A stretch of 64,000 nucleotides of DNA from Leclercia adecarboxylata (GTDB lineage: Bacteria > Pseudomonadota > Gammaproteobacteria > Enterobacterales > Enterobacteriaceae): positions 310,001-374,000 of the forward strand of contig LR590464.1 in the NCBI GenBank assembly GCA_901472455.1, read 5' to 3'. The notes beneath the pieces are model-generated. The model was not told the origin of the DNA, searched no databases, and saw only the letters and a list, made by a program, of their open reading frames with translations. Shown piece by piece: positions 9,822 to 20,819 of the stretch. Made by a program: the position numbers and the translations under genes. How positions within the stretch are numbered: position 1 is the stretch's first letter; each line of letters opens with the position of its first letter.

Positions 9822-10020
9822 AATATAAACGCTGGTAGGGTATTGGCTCCATTTTACAGCCCAGACAGGCGTCACAGGTTCGGTTGTACCGCTCCGAAAG
9901 GTCAGTGTAAGTAAACCTGCTACGCTTGAGAAAGGAGAATGCGCATGATGCGCTTCCCGGGTTCCACAGAGCGCGTTTTTAGTGCGGTGGTGAGGACTGG
10001 GCTAATTTACGAGGATAGCC

Positions 10021-11531
10021 ATGCTGAAAAGGAAAAAAGTAAAACCGATCACTCTGCGCGACGTTACCATTATTGATGACGGCAAGCTGCGCAAAGCGAT
10101 CACCGCCGCCTCGCTCGGTAATGCGATGGAATGGTTCGATTTCGGTGTATACGGCTTCGTGGCCTATGCACTGGGGTAAAGTCTTCTTCCCTGATGCCGA
10201 TCCCAGCGTGCAGATGATTGCCGCCCTCGGGACCTTCTCTGTTCCCTTCCTTATCCCGCCCGCTAGGGGGTCTGTTCTTCGGGATGCTGGGGGACAAGTA
10301 TGGCCGCCAGAGGATCCTCGCGATTACCATTGTGATTATGTCGATCAGTACCTTCTGTATCGGCCTGATCCCGTCGTATGCGAGCATCGGCATCTGGGCA
10401 CCTATTCTGCTGCTGCTGTGTAAGATGGCCCAGGGCTTCTCGGTCGGGGGCGAATATACCGGCGCATCCATTTTTGTGGCCGAATACTCGCCTGACCGTA
10501 AACGCGGCTTTATGGGTAGCTGGCTTGATTTCGGCTCTATTGCCGGGTTCGTGCTGGGTGCAGGGGTCGTGGTGTTGCTCTCCACCGTGGTGGGCGAAGA
10601 GAACTTCCTCTCCTGGGGCTGGCGTATTCCGTTCTTCCCTGGCGCTGCCGCTGGGGCTGATTGGCCTCCTATCTGCGTCACGCGTTAGAAGAGACCCCGG
10701 CGTTCCAGCAGCATGTTGATAAGCTGGAGCAGGGCGACCGCGAAGGTCTGCAGGAAGGGCCAAAAGTCTCGTTCAAAGAGATCGCGACCCGTCACTGGCG
10801 TAGCCCTGCTGACCTGTATTGGTCTGGTGATTTCCACCCAACGTGACCTATTACATGCTCCTGACCTACATGCCGAGCTACCTGTCGCATAACCTGCACT
10901 ATTCAGAAGATCACGGCGTGCTGATCATCATCGCCATCATGGTAGGGATGCTGTTTGTGCAGCCGATCATGGGCCCTGCTGAGTGACCGCTTCGGACGTC
11001 GTCCGTTCATTATCCTCGGCAGTGTCGCGCTCTTTGTGCTGGCTATCCCGGCCTTCATAATGATTAACAGCGATGTGATCGGCCTGATTTTTGCCGGTCT
11101 GCTGATGCTGGCGGTGATCCTCAACTGCTTTATTGGTGTGATGGCCTCGACGCTGCCAGCGATGTTCCCGACGCACATCCGTTACAGCGCCCTGGCGGCA
11201 GCCTTTAACATCTCGGTACTGATTGCCGGCCTGACGCCGACGCTGGCGGCCTCGCTGGTAGAGAGCACCCCAGAACCTGATGATGCCTGCCTACTATCTC
11301 ATGGTCATTGCAGTGATTGGCCTGATTACCGGCCTTTACATGAAAGAGACGGCGAACCTGCCGCTGAAAGGGGCGACGCCTGCCGCGTCTGACCTTCAGG
11401 AAGCCAAAGAGATCCTGCGTGAGCACCACGACAACATTGAGCAGAAGATAGAAGATATCGATGCTGAAATTGCCGAGCTACAGGCGAAGCGTAGCCGGCT
11501 GGTCGATCAACATCCCCGCATTAATGAGTAA
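10021..11531 (+). CDS. proP: ProP, proline/betaine:proton symporter (frameshifts)
   Basis: Osmosensory major-facilitator transporter importing proline, glycine betaine and ectoine. It begins MLKRKKVKPITLRDVTIIDD as in E. coli ProP (500 aa). Twelve-helix landmarks are present, including LGDKYGRQRILAITIVIM and LSDRFGRRPFIILGSVALF (the MFS loop motifs), and VGGEYTGASIFVAEYSPDRK. The C-terminal cytoplasmic coiled coil (DNIEQKIEDIDAEIAELQAK, ending HPRINE) is intact; in E. coli it tunes osmotic activation. Indels shift the frame near 10175, 10255, 10650-10670, 10840, 10975 and 11270. A strong terminator follows at once. Confidence 0.9.
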
Positions 11532-11535
11532 ATAA

Positions 11536-11564
11536 AAAACCCGGCGCCCGCCGGGTTTTTTTTT
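11536..11564 (+). terminator. proP terminator
   Basis: AAAACCCGGCG-CC-CGCCGGG followed by nine T residues, 5 bp after the proP stop codon. Confidence 0.9.
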
Positions 11565-11957
11565 CATACCCCAAATGGAATACAACGAAAGTTTATTGGC
11601 GGTTTTATTGAATAGTGCTTACGCTGTATATAAGCGGATGTCTCTATAAAATCGGCGCTTTCTTCTTTATAAGGGGTATGTATGCTGAGTTTTACACCCC
11701 ATCTAGTTGTTTACGCAGCCATCGTCTGAAATGCTGCCTCTTTTCGGTGACTGCTCTTTCCCCGAAACGGCATTTTACCTTTTTTAAATATATCCCTTGG
11801 TGCCACAGCACAAAAAAATAATACCGAGACTCATTCTAAGTAGGTCTGGACATGCTGAGAAATTCGCAAAAGATCACCCATGGAAGTTAACTTCAGTATT
11901 CATTAAATTAATTGATTTCTTCTCAATTAATTTAATTTAATCCTGAGTGGATGGGTA
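11565..11957. other. Leader region of the exopolysaccharide operon, about 390 bp
   Basis: AT-rich, with no convincing gene. It should hold the promoter of the polysaccharide operon. I looked for a JUMPstart/ops element (GGCGGTAGC) and an RcsAB box and found neither in good form. The most obvious structure is the long inverted repeat at 11902-11936. Confidence 0.45.
11902..11936. repeat. Perfect 14-bp AT-rich inverted repeat before the EPS operon
   Basis: ATTAAATTAATTGA, a 7-base loop (TTTCTTC), then TCAATTAATTTAAT. It ends 21 bp before the first gene of the polysaccharide locus. It may be an operator, an mRNA hairpin covering the leader, or a weak terminator/attenuator with the following TT; nothing in the sequence decides between these. 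Confidence 0.6.
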
Positions 11958-13277
11958 TTGGAAATGGAGTCGTTCGATACTGTAATTCTGATCAGCTTAT
12001 TGTACTCGACCGCCTTTTTGCTGTTTGGTGAATATACGCAGTGCTATCTTTATCGACCTAAAAACAATAAGTTGCGCAACCAAAGACGGTCTGTTTTTGA
12101 CGGCTTTTTTTGCCATTCTTTTTTATCGGCATGGTGCGTCCTGCTGGTCGCGAAATTATACGCCCTGGGCTACGTCAGCTTTATCGATGTGCGCAATATT
12201 CCTGCCATGCCGCTCTGGTATGCCTCACCGGTCATTTTCCTGTACGTGGTTCGTCTGATTATTTTCAAGCTGTCAGCAAAAAAGAAAATAAGGGTGGCAA
12301 TCATCGGGATTACCGATAACGGCCTGGCGGCGGAGCGGGCCGCTGCGCCTGGGAGTATGCCGACGTCCAGCTGGAGCTTGCCTTCTACGATGAACGCGGC
12401 CCGGAGCGTCTGGGCGAGCTGGCCACCAAAATTACCAGCCCCTATAACGGAACGGTGATCAAGCTGGTTGAAGAAGCCAATGCTGGCAGAGTCGATGAAA
12501 ATCTATATTGCCCTGCCGATGGTGGCGCTGGAGCGCATCCGCCATTTTCTGGCGATGATGTCCGACACCACCGTGGATACCTATATCGTGCCGGACTTTT
12601 ACGCCTACAGCACCAACACCTCCCAGATCCGTTCCATCCACAACCTGCAGACCATCGGCCATCTTTACCTCCCCGCTGGATGGCGGTGGATCGATTATTA
12701 AACGCGCAGAAGATCTGGTTTTGGGCAGCGTGATTATGGTAATGATTGTCGTGTTAATGATCGCTATTGCCATCGGTATCAAACTCACTTCACGTGGGCC
12801 TGTTTTCTTCAAACAGGATCGCTATGGCCTGAGCGGGCAGAAGATTAAAGTCTGGAAGTTTCGGACGATGAAGGTGATGGAAAACACCGACAAGGTGGTT
12901 CAGGCGACACGAGACGACCCTCGCGTCACCCGCTTTGGCGCATTCTTACGTCGGACATCTCTGGATGAACTGCCGCAGTTCATTAATGTGATACAGGGGA
13001 ATATGTCTATTGTCGGTCCACGACCGCACGCCGTGGCGCACAATGAGCTTTACCGTAAGCAAGTCGAAAAATTACATGATTCGCCACAAAGTAAAGCCTG
13101 GGATCACAGGTTTAGCGCAAATTAATGGCTATCGTGGCGAAATTGATGCGCTATATAAAATGGAAAAGCGAGTCCAGTACGACATTGAATATATTCAGAA
13201 CTGGTCCTTTTGGTTTAGATATAAAAATCATCATTAAAACCATTTTTAAGGGATTTGTCGGTAAGAATGCATACTAA
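11958..13277 (+). CDS. WcaJ-like undecaprenyl-phosphate sugar-1-phosphate transferase (frameshifts)
   Basis: Likely initiating transferase: it links the first sugar phosphate (glucose by analogy with WcaJ) to undecaprenyl phosphate. The N-terminal half is several membrane helices plus a CoA-binding-like domain ([15 protein letters not shown] near 12295). The C-terminal catalytic domain has [50 protein letters not shown] and [16 protein letters not shown], the classic PF02397 motifs, and ends [10 protein letters not shown] like WcaJ. Frame changes lie near 12350, 12490, 12665, 13070 and 13218. The start is TTG 11958 or ATG 11964. Its last 11 bases overlap the next gene. Confidence 0.85.
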
Positions 13278-14554
13278 AAATTATTATTATCGCTGGGGTT
13301 ATAGCGTCTCCGGTCGCTCTGGCAGATTTAACACCAAAATCACACATTGGCTGGGCAGGCATCGACTTTCAAAGCCACGTGGGTGTGGATTATGGGCATA
13401 ACGATAACGTGACCTTCCAGCATCACGATAGCGACGCCAAAGGCTCCGACTTTCAGGGGCTGAAGCCCGTTATAAGCCTGAACGGCGAGCGGGGCCAGGA
13501 TAAGTATCTGTTGATGTACTCCGGGGATTATCGTCACTACTCCAGCGATTCTACGGACGATTATGACGATCACGTTTTCCGCTTTAACGGGGACTGGCGT
13601 TTTGGTCTGATGCACGGCCTGAGCCTGAAACTGGAAGATTCGCTCGGCCATGAGGAGCGCGGGCGTGGTGTGACGGAGGGGTTCCTCCCTGAACAATTCC
13701 GGCAATTTGGCGTCACGTCACCCTTAACCACCAATCTGTTTAACAGCGAGCTACGCTATAGTTATGGCGCGCCGAACGGACGTGGACGGGCTGACCTGGC
13801 GCTGATGCACCGTGAGTGGACCTTTGGCAATACCGGCCAGGTTGAAAGCAAGGATGAGGACTTCGCGCAATATATCAGGGAGCAGGAGTGGGACGAAAAT
13901 ACCCTCATTGCAGAAATTTTCGATCAGTACACATCTAAGACGCGTTTTCGCTATAGTTTTATTACCAACCAGTTTCGTTATGGCCATGCGTCAGAAAAAG
14001 ACAGTAATGAATATTATTTGCGTTATGGGGTTCAGTCGCAAGTAACGGGCAAAACAAACGTCGATGCAAACGTGTCGTGGCTCTATAAAACGTTTGAAAA
14101 TAACCCCGGTTCGAAGGATTTCAATGGGATTAACTGGGATATTCTGGGTGAGTGGCGACCTCTTCAACAGTCAATTTTTACGTTAAGAACATCCCAAAGT
14201 ATTAAAGATCCCTCCGAAGCTGGCGGATATAATTTAGTGACGGAATACGGCGTCTCCTACAAACATCTCTGGATGAATGACCGCTTAACGACGTTGCTTG
14301 ATTATGCATACATCACGGAAGACTACAAAGATCAGGACAAAGATCGTCACGACAAGAATGGCGTGTTTTCTTTTATCGTAGGTTATGACCTCACACCATC
14401 GATTAACTTTGGTGTGGAATATCATCTTGATACGCTTAAGTCTAATAAAGATACAGATACCTTTACCATCGGCCCCAACGACGATCGCGTAGTGACCGAA
14501 ACGTTGGGCTATGATCAATCTTTGATTATGCTTACAGCTAAGGTTCAGATTTAA
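13267..14554 (+). CDS. Outer-membrane beta-barrel protein of the exopolysaccharide locus
   Basis: About 428 aa. The true start is probably ATG 13267. After removing one A from the run at 13276-13280 it reads [19 protein letters not shown], a clear signal peptide cleaved before DLTPKSHIGW. As sequenced, an unbroken frame begins only at GTG 13379. The mature part is all alternating beta-strand pattern with aromatic girdles (YLLMYSGDYRHYSS, HVFRFNGDWRFGLMHGLSL) and ends with a hydrophobic strand, LIMLTAKVQI. It resembles EpsL-type and related EPS outer-membrane barrels. In a locus with a short OPX protein it is a good candidate for the outer-membrane channel. It overlaps the preceding gene and lies one base before the next. 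Confidence 0.75.
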
Positions 14555-14555
14555 A

Positions 14556-15113
14556 ATGAAAATAATGAAACTGTGCGCATTTTTACTCCTCAGCATTGTT
14601 TTCGCCGGCTGCAAATCAACGCAGCCGACGCTAATGGACAATAGCGTGGTTGATACAGCAAATTATTTACTCGGGGCCGGTGATACCGTCAACATTAACG
14701 TTGCCGGTCAACCTGACCTGACCATGAAAGTAGTACTTGATAATAGTGGGGCTATTAATTACCCCTATATTGGCAAGCTGGAATTAAAGGGCAAAACCGC
14801 CAGTCAGGTCGATGCAGAGATTACGCAACGCCTGCAAAAAGGGTTTGTGCTCAATCCCATGGTGACGGTGAATATTGCTGAATTCCGCAAATTCTATATC
14901 TCTGGTGAGATCGAGAATCCTAATGGTTATGCCTATGAACCGGGGCTGACCGTGGAAAAAGCGATTGCGTTAGGCGGGGGATATACCGACCGTGCAGACC
15001 GCAGCGATCTCAGTATTCGACAATCATCCACTGGCGAGTTACTCGAAAATGTTGATGTGACTCACTCCGTGCTCCCCGGTGATCTCGTAATTATTGGCAT
15101 AGGGTTCTTCTGA
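14556..15113 (+). CDS. Short polysaccharide export (OPX/Wza-like) lipoprotein
   Basis: Intact 185-aa lipoprotein. The signal peptide ends with the lipobox FAGC (Cys about residue 19). A polysaccharide-export (PES) domain follows (YLLGAGDTVNINVAGQPDLT), then a single SLBB-like repeat (KFYISGEIENPNGYAYEPGL). Full-length Wza has about 379 aa with several SLBB-type domains and a C-terminal helix that forms the outer-membrane pore. Here the protein stops after the first SLBB domain at VIIGIGFF, so it has no obvious pore helix. It presumably forms a periplasmic ring working with the neighbouring beta-barrel. It resembles GumB and VpsN-like short OPX proteins. Confidence 0.85.
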   Translation: MKIMKLCAFLLLSIVFAGCKSTQPTLMDNSVVDTANYLLGAGDTVNINVAGQPDLTMKVVLDNSGAINYPYIGKLELKGKTASQVDAEITQRLQKGFVLNPMVTVNIAEFRKFYISGEIENPNGYAYEPGLTVEKAIALGGGYTDRADRSDLSIRQSSTGELLENVDVTHSVLPGDLVIIGIGFF

Positions 15114-15115
15114 CC

Positions 15116-17235
15116 ATGAAACTATCAATAGTGGAAAATGGCAAAAAACGAGAAAGCGCTATCGATATCTCCAGATTTGCCAGTGAAATTAAAAAGAACT
15201 CCTGGAAAATCCTTCTCTCCGGCATCATTGCCGGGGCGATTGCCTGGCCACTAATGAGTTTAATGCCGTCAAAATATGTCTCTACTGCCACGGTCCTGCT
15301 CAAAGCCCAGCCCGACAATGTGACCCCTTTCCAGAAGGTAGAGGGGTACGACTCAACCCGTAATGGTTATTACGAAACCCAAAACGCGCTGATGCAGTCG
15401 CGCGTTGTGCTGGAGCAGGCGGTTCGCACCATGAAGCTGGACCAAAATCCAGCGTTCAACGGTAACGACGACGGCGCAGCGGGGAAAGAGAACGAGCAGC
15501 AGCGGATCGAAAATGCGCTGAAGACGCTGAACAAAAACCTCACCATTAACAGCGTGCGTACCACCCATCTGGCCACCGTCTCGTATGAGTCAACCTCGCC
15601 GCAGCTGTCGGCAGACATAGCTAACGGGGTGGCCGAATCCTTTATCAGTTACAGCTTAGGGCTGAAGCAAGAGAAAACGCGGCAGGCCAGCGAAGATACC
15701 CAGCACAAGCTAGCGCTGCTCAAGGAGCAGATGATCCAGCCAAAAAACGGCGCTGGATAACTATCTGGCAAAAGCGGGGTTACTGACCTTCCGTGGCGTT
15801 GACGGTTTTGAAACCGAACAGATGGGTATTGTCACTAACCGGCTGGCGAATGCTACCGAACGCCGGGTAGCCGCGGAATCTCTCTATAACGAAGTGCGTT
15901 CCGGTAGCGGTAACGTCATCTCGCTGCCGTCGATTTCAAATCATGCCCAGATCCAGGATTTACGCATTGCGTTGATCCAGGCAAACAGCGAGCTTTCTCA
16001 ACTGGAGAAAACGTACGGGCCACAGCACGACAAAGTGATCCAGGCGCGGGCGCGTATCAGCGCAATCCAGGCGCAAACGGCGATGACGCTGCGAGAACAG
16101 CAGGCCGGATTACGCCAGAACTACGAAGCGGCGCTGGCGGATGAAAAAAATTACCAGAAGCAGCTGGATGAACAGAGAGCGAACTTCCAGAGGCTGTCGA
16201 TGAAGCGTGATGGCTACAACGAGCTGAAGCTGGCGCTGGATAAAACGGAAGAGATGTACAAGGTGATCTACCAGCGTACGCAGGAGCTGACGCTGCCGGG
16301 CACCTATACCGATGCCGACGCGGAGATCTACGATCCGGCCGTGCCCGCCGCGCGTCCAGTGAAGCCGAACAAACCGCTGCTGATGCTGATGATCGTGCTG
16401 CTGGTGATGCTCTTCTACGTGATGTACATCATGGTGAAAGCCGCGACGGATCGGTCAGTGAATACCCTCAGCCAGATGCAGAAACGGCTTAACCTCATGC
16501 CGCTGGGTGAAATCCGCCGTTTCAAAGGCGTGGGAGGACGGGGCAAAATCCGCGACCTGATGACCAGCGATCCGCTGAATGCCGACATCATTCATAGCAT
16601 ACGCACGCAGATCATGCTGAACAGCCATCCGTTGCAGGTCATCGCCGTGACGTCGGCGGAAGCGGGCGAGGGGCGGTCACTGCTGGCGAACCTGCTGGCG
16701 AACTCCTTTAGCTTCGATCAGAAAACCCTGCTTATCGATATGGACTTCTTCAACAATGACGGACTGTCGGGCGAGCTGGCCTCCCCGAAAGCACCGGGCG
16801 TGGCAGAAGTGCTACGCGGTGAGGGCGACACTGACACGGTCCTGGTGAAGGTTAACGATAAGCTCGACTTCCTGCCGCGCGGTAATACCCCGGTCTCCGC
16901 GCTGCTGCTGCTGTCGCCTGAACGCCTGAAACCGCTGCTCGATACGCTGCGCAGCCGTTATCAGCGCATCATCATTGATGCGGCCGCGGTTAACCAGAGT
17001 CAGGAGGTGCAGCTGGTGAGCCAGGTGACGGACGGGCTGCTCTTCGTTCTGAAAGCGGGCCAGAACCGTGCCGACACCCTCGCACAAGCCGTTGATAAAG
17101 TGGGCCAGCGATCGCTGCGTGGTCATTGGCGGGGTGCTGAATCAGGTGGTGGATAAAAATCTGGAGAGCAAAGAGGGGCTGCGTTCACTTAATTACCATA
17201 CCCATGAACTGATGAATAACACAGGCCGGGCATGA
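15116..17235 (+). CDS. Wzc-like polysaccharide co-polymerase with degenerate kinase domain (frameshifts)
   Basis: Inner-membrane chain-length/export regulator of the PCP-2a type, about 705 aa. TM1 is near residues 33-52 (ILLSGIIAGAIAWPLMSL). A long periplasmic coiled-coil region follows, then a proline-rich PARPVKPNKP-type motif and TM2 (LLMLMIVLLVMLFYVMYIMV, near 16380). The cytoplasmic half looks like a BY-kinase, but Walker A is AEAGEGRS (the invariant Lys replaced by Arg), Walker A' is LLIDMDFF, and Walker B is RIIIDAAAV. The C-terminus (LNYHTHELMNNTGRA) lacks a tyrosine cluster. Frame breaks lie near 15750 and 17110. It overlaps the flippase start (ATGA). Confidence 0.82.
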
Positions 17236-18443
17236 GTTTACTCAGGAGCGCCTCCACGATCGCGGGCTCATCAGTTATTTCACAACTGATTGGCGCCCTG
17301 TCGATCTGGCTCATTTCGCATAAGTACGATCTTGGCGAAGTGGGGCTTTACGCGCTCAACTACAGTATCGCCCTGATCGGGGCACAGGTGTGTACCTTTG
17401 CCTCGCAGCTGTTGATTCCCCGGCAGCAGGATGACGAGCTGGCGCAGAACGTGGTGTTTTGTCTTCTGCAAAGCCTGACGATTGCTGTTCCCTATGCCGT
17501 GCTGACGGGCTGGTTGTTTCATCAGAATATGCTGTTTCTTTATCTGCTTACGCTCTCGAATACCTGGGTGCTGGTGGCAGAAAACCTGTCGCTGCGCACG
17601 GCAAACTTCCGTTTTCTGGTGGTGCAGCGCATTTCCGTCTCGGTCGTGGTGGTGGTGTCGGTCCTGCTCACCCGCCAGGTGATGGCTTTTTACTGGATGT
17701 GGGCGATCCTGATGATGGCGCTGACCAGCGCCTGCATCCTGCGGGCCTTTGATATTCGCTCCATCACCCCTGCATCACCTGCGGCTCTCCAGTAATCTGG
17801 CGTTTCTGAAAAAAAATATTCATCACGTCACGAAGGTGGGCAGTGCCGAAGTGCTGGCGATGGCGAACAACAATCTGCCGATTATGCTGATCAACTTCTG
17901 GTTCTCGGCCTTAACGGCGGGTTACTTTTCGGTGGTCAGCCGTTTCTGTCTGGCCCCGGTGGTGATTGTCGGCAATGCGGTGCGCAATACTATCTTCTCG
18001 AAATGGTCGATTGATTTCAGAAACAACGTCTTCAATTACGAAGAGTACACAAAGGTCCGTCTGCTGCTGCTGGTGCTGGGTGTGATCTGCACGCTGGGCG
18101 TGTTTATCTTCTACCCGATTGTGATGAATCTGGGTTCAGCGAGGAGTGGATCGCCTCCGTGCCAACCTCGCGCTATATGCTGCCGTACCTGTTCCCGGCG
18201 CTGGCGGTCTGTCCGCTGACGGTCATAGAGCTGATCTTCGGCTCGCACCGCTATTTCCTGCGGATCCAGCTTGAGCAACTGGCGATCGTGGTGATCGCTT
18301 TCGTCGTTGTGCCCTATTTCTACAATGACTACGCGACCTCCATCATCTTATTTTCGATTCTGACGTTTATCCGCTACGCCTTTATCTACCTGAAGGTGAA
18401 CAAGCGCGCCGACATTCTGAAAAACGGGTCAGTGACATCATGA
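17232..18443 (+). CDS. Wzx-like polysaccharide flippase (frameshifts)
   Basis: Multi-pass membrane protein of about 403 aa in the MOP/Wzx family. It begins MSLLRSASTIAGSSVISQLI, with a run of at least ten hydrophobic segments and the family feature of a conserved first helix pair (LISHKYDLGEVGLYALNYSI). It would flip the undecaprenyl-linked repeat unit across the inner membrane. Frames change near 17770 and 18135; on both sides the protein continues sensibly (for example NLAFLKKNIHHVTKVGSAEV). It overlaps the co-polymerase gene by four bases and the polymerase gene by four bases. Confidence 0.78.
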
Positions 18444-19820
18444 ATCTTAATACCGGACATTATTTACAAAGCCTCGCGCTGCTGACCCTGATCTTCTGCG
18501 GGCTGGTGCAGTATTTCACGGGGGAGCTGGCGGTGCTGTGGCTGCCCTTTGTCATGACGCTGATCATGGCCGGTTTTCTGGTGCTGCAGAGCCGCGATGA
18601 ACCCGTGCGGATGGATGCCCAGGAGACGATTATCCTGACGCTGTATGGCGCCTTTATCGTGCTGTCCGGTATTTCGACCCTCTTTCAGGGCGGGGCGCTG
18701 ATTACCCTTATCGGGTTCAAGAACGAGATTGGACTGTCGCTGGTGATGCTCTGCCTGCTGCTGGGATTCTGTCGGGAATCGCAGATCTATCAGGTGACCC
18801 GGGCGCTGTACTGGGTCTTTTACATCCAGTTCCCGGTGGCGATTTACCAGCTGATTTTTGTCCTGCCGGAACGCGTAGCGCTGCGCGGCGAGGCGGAGAA
18901 ATGGGACTCCGTGGTGGGGACCTTTTGGCGGCGATCCTATGGGTGGCGGCAATACAGCCGCCAATGGGGCTGTTTTGTCTGCTGATCATGCTGCTGAAAG
19001 TCTCGGAATATAAGCATGGGCTGACCAGCTTCAAATCCATGGCGCTGCACATCGTGCTGGGGTTTGTGATGTGCATCATTGGCGAAGTCAAATTCGTGAT
19101 CCTGCTGTCGCCCCTGCTGCTGGGCTGGGTGTGGCTGACCCCCTCCTGGGTCAAAGAGGCGAGTAAAGTTAACCTGGCCGTGCTGCTCTCTATTCTGCTC
19201 GGCATGGCGCTGCTGATCGTGCTGGCGGTCGTCGCGCTGGCCTATACTTACACCTCGGCCTATGGCGTGGACACGGCGGAGAACCCCTTTGTGGTCTTCC
19301 TCGACTCCATGAGCTACATCTTCGATCCCGATTTTATTACGCCTGGCGGGGGAGGTGGGACGATTTACCTCTCTGCTGTTCTGGGCACAGCATAACGATC
19401 TTTCCGGGCTACCGGGAACGCTGTTTGGCTACGGTCTGAACGCCACCAACAGCGGCAGCTCCGTCTCTCCGGGCTTCCTGCATCAATACTACAACCTGTA
19501 TCTCGATAGTACGTCCCTGAGTATGTTGTTATGGGAAGTGGGCATTGTGGGGACGTTGCTGTTTGTGGGCTTGTTTATCTACATCCTGAAGGCGGTCCGG
19601 CCTCAGCCGCTGCTGTCGGTTGAGCAGCTTGATAAGCCGGACGTGCAGCTGCTGAGCTTTGCCCGGCGTTTAACGTCTTCGCCATCGCCTGTCTGCTCAG
19701 CCTGCCCTACAGCCAGATACTGATGATTACGCCGATGTTGCAGTTGTTGTTTTTACATGTCGTTAGGTTTCCAGTTTGATTATTCGCCGGACCGTACGCC
19801 GTTATACGGGGCTTTATTGA
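18440..19820 (+). CDS. Wzy-like polysaccharide polymerase (frameshifts)
   Basis: Very hydrophobic protein of about 455 aa with at least ten predicted membrane spans and a larger periplasmic loop (about 19310-19500: YGLNATNSGSSVSPGFLHQY), as in O-antigen/EPS polymerases. It starts MNLNTGHYLQSLALLTLIFC. Frames change near 18925, 19350, 19670 and 19755. The stop is uncertain: one frame ends at 19777-19779, but a TGA overlapping the next ATG (TGATG at 19818-19822) fits the tight packing of the operon and gives the C-terminal stretch MSLGFQFDYSPDRTPLYGAL. Family assignment rests on topology and position, since Wzy sequences are poorly conserved. Confidence 0.68.
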
Positions 19821-20819
19821 TGTACAAACCGTTTATTACCGTAAGTATCAAAACCTTTAACGAAGCCGAATGTATTGAGAAAACCATCGACAGTATTCGC
19901 CGCCAGATCGGTGAGTATCCGCATAAGATTATTGTGGCCGACCAGTCTCTCAACGGATAACACCCAGCAACTGGCCAGCGATAAAGGGGTGATGGTGGTG
20001 TCGTTAACCGAGCCGACAGACCGCTGCTGCGGTGTTGGACATCAGCTGGGCTACCTTCACAGCGAAGGGGAGTTCATTCTGCTGATGGATGGCGATATGG
20101 AGCTGGAGCCAGGTTTTTATCGATCATGCGGTGACGTTTCTGCAGAACAACCCAACGTACGCTGGCGTGGCCGGTACGGTGGAGATGGACGACGCCTCAA
20201 ACTACGAATTCACTTCCCGCAAGCAGCGCATTAATAAAATCTATCCGCTGGGGGACAGCGACCATCTGGGCGGCGGCGGTCTGTACCGTCTGTCGGCCAT
20301 CGCCGATATCGGCTATCTGACCAATCGCAGCCTGCACGCCTATGAAGAGGCGGAGTTAGGTATTCGTCTGCTGGCCGCGGGCTATAAACTGCATCGCCTG
20401 AACGTGCCCTATTTCCGGCATACCTCTTATACGATGCCGACCTTCAGAATGCTGCGCTATCGCTGGAAGAGCGGCTTCCATCAGGCACCCGGCGAGCTGC
20501 TGCGCAGCGCATGGGGTAAAAACCCTGGTTCCGCGATGCGCTGATGATGGTAAAAAACGAAGTGATCTTTGCGAGTTACATCCTCATCGTGGTGATTGCC
20601 TTTTTCACCTTCGACGTCAGCCTGATTGATATCGCGCTGCTGCCGCTGCTGGCCTTTATTCTGCTAAAAACCATTCGCAACCGCTCGTTAAAAAACGGCT
20701 TGAACAGCGTGATTAACCTCGCCGTGCTCTCTGCCGGGCTGATAAAAGGCCTTTTCCGCCCGCAGCGCGATCCCCGGATCCCGCCGGACAATAAAGTTAT
20801 TCATGAACAGGTAGAGTAA
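19820..20819 (+). CDS. Family 2 glycosyltransferase with C-terminal membrane hairpin (frameshifts)
   Basis: Inverting GT-A enzyme of about 333 aa. It starts MYKPFITVSIKTFNEAECIE (nucleotide-binding strand), then has the DXD-like metal site LLMDGDMELEPGF, the acceptor region SDHLGGGGLYRLSAIADIGY, and the general-base motif HAYEEAELGIRLLAAG (ED-like). Frames change near 19945, 20115 and 20525. At 20525 one A seems missing from an A run, so the segment ending KNPGSAMR actually continues PWFRDALMMVKNEVIFASYI into two membrane helices that end at EQVE. It is annotated here as one protein rather than two. It adds one sugar to the lipid-linked repeat unit; which sugar cannot be told. Confidence 0.78.

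Larger units (their letters stand above)
9371..10020. other. Divergent regulatory region kdgT / proP, 650 bp
   Basis: No gene seen. AT-rich and long, it contains a KdgR-like box (about 9580-9598) and a CRP site (9806-9821). From 9800 onward it reads like the E. coli proP promoter region (CGTCACAGGTTCGGTTGTAC, CGAAAGGTCAGTGTAAG). The bulk probably serves proP, whose two promoters in E. coli respond to osmolarity, CRP, Fis and RpoS. Confidence 0.55.

Noticed and set aside
11565..11957. JUMPstart/ops element or RcsAB box before the EPS operon
   Set aside because: No GGCGGTAGC core and no good RcsAB palindrome found on reading both strands.
20544..20819. Separate 91-aa membrane protein after the family 2 glycosyltransferase
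   Set aside because: Adding one A to the run at 20519-20523 joins it to the glycosyltransferase as its C-terminal membrane hairpin, a common arrangement.
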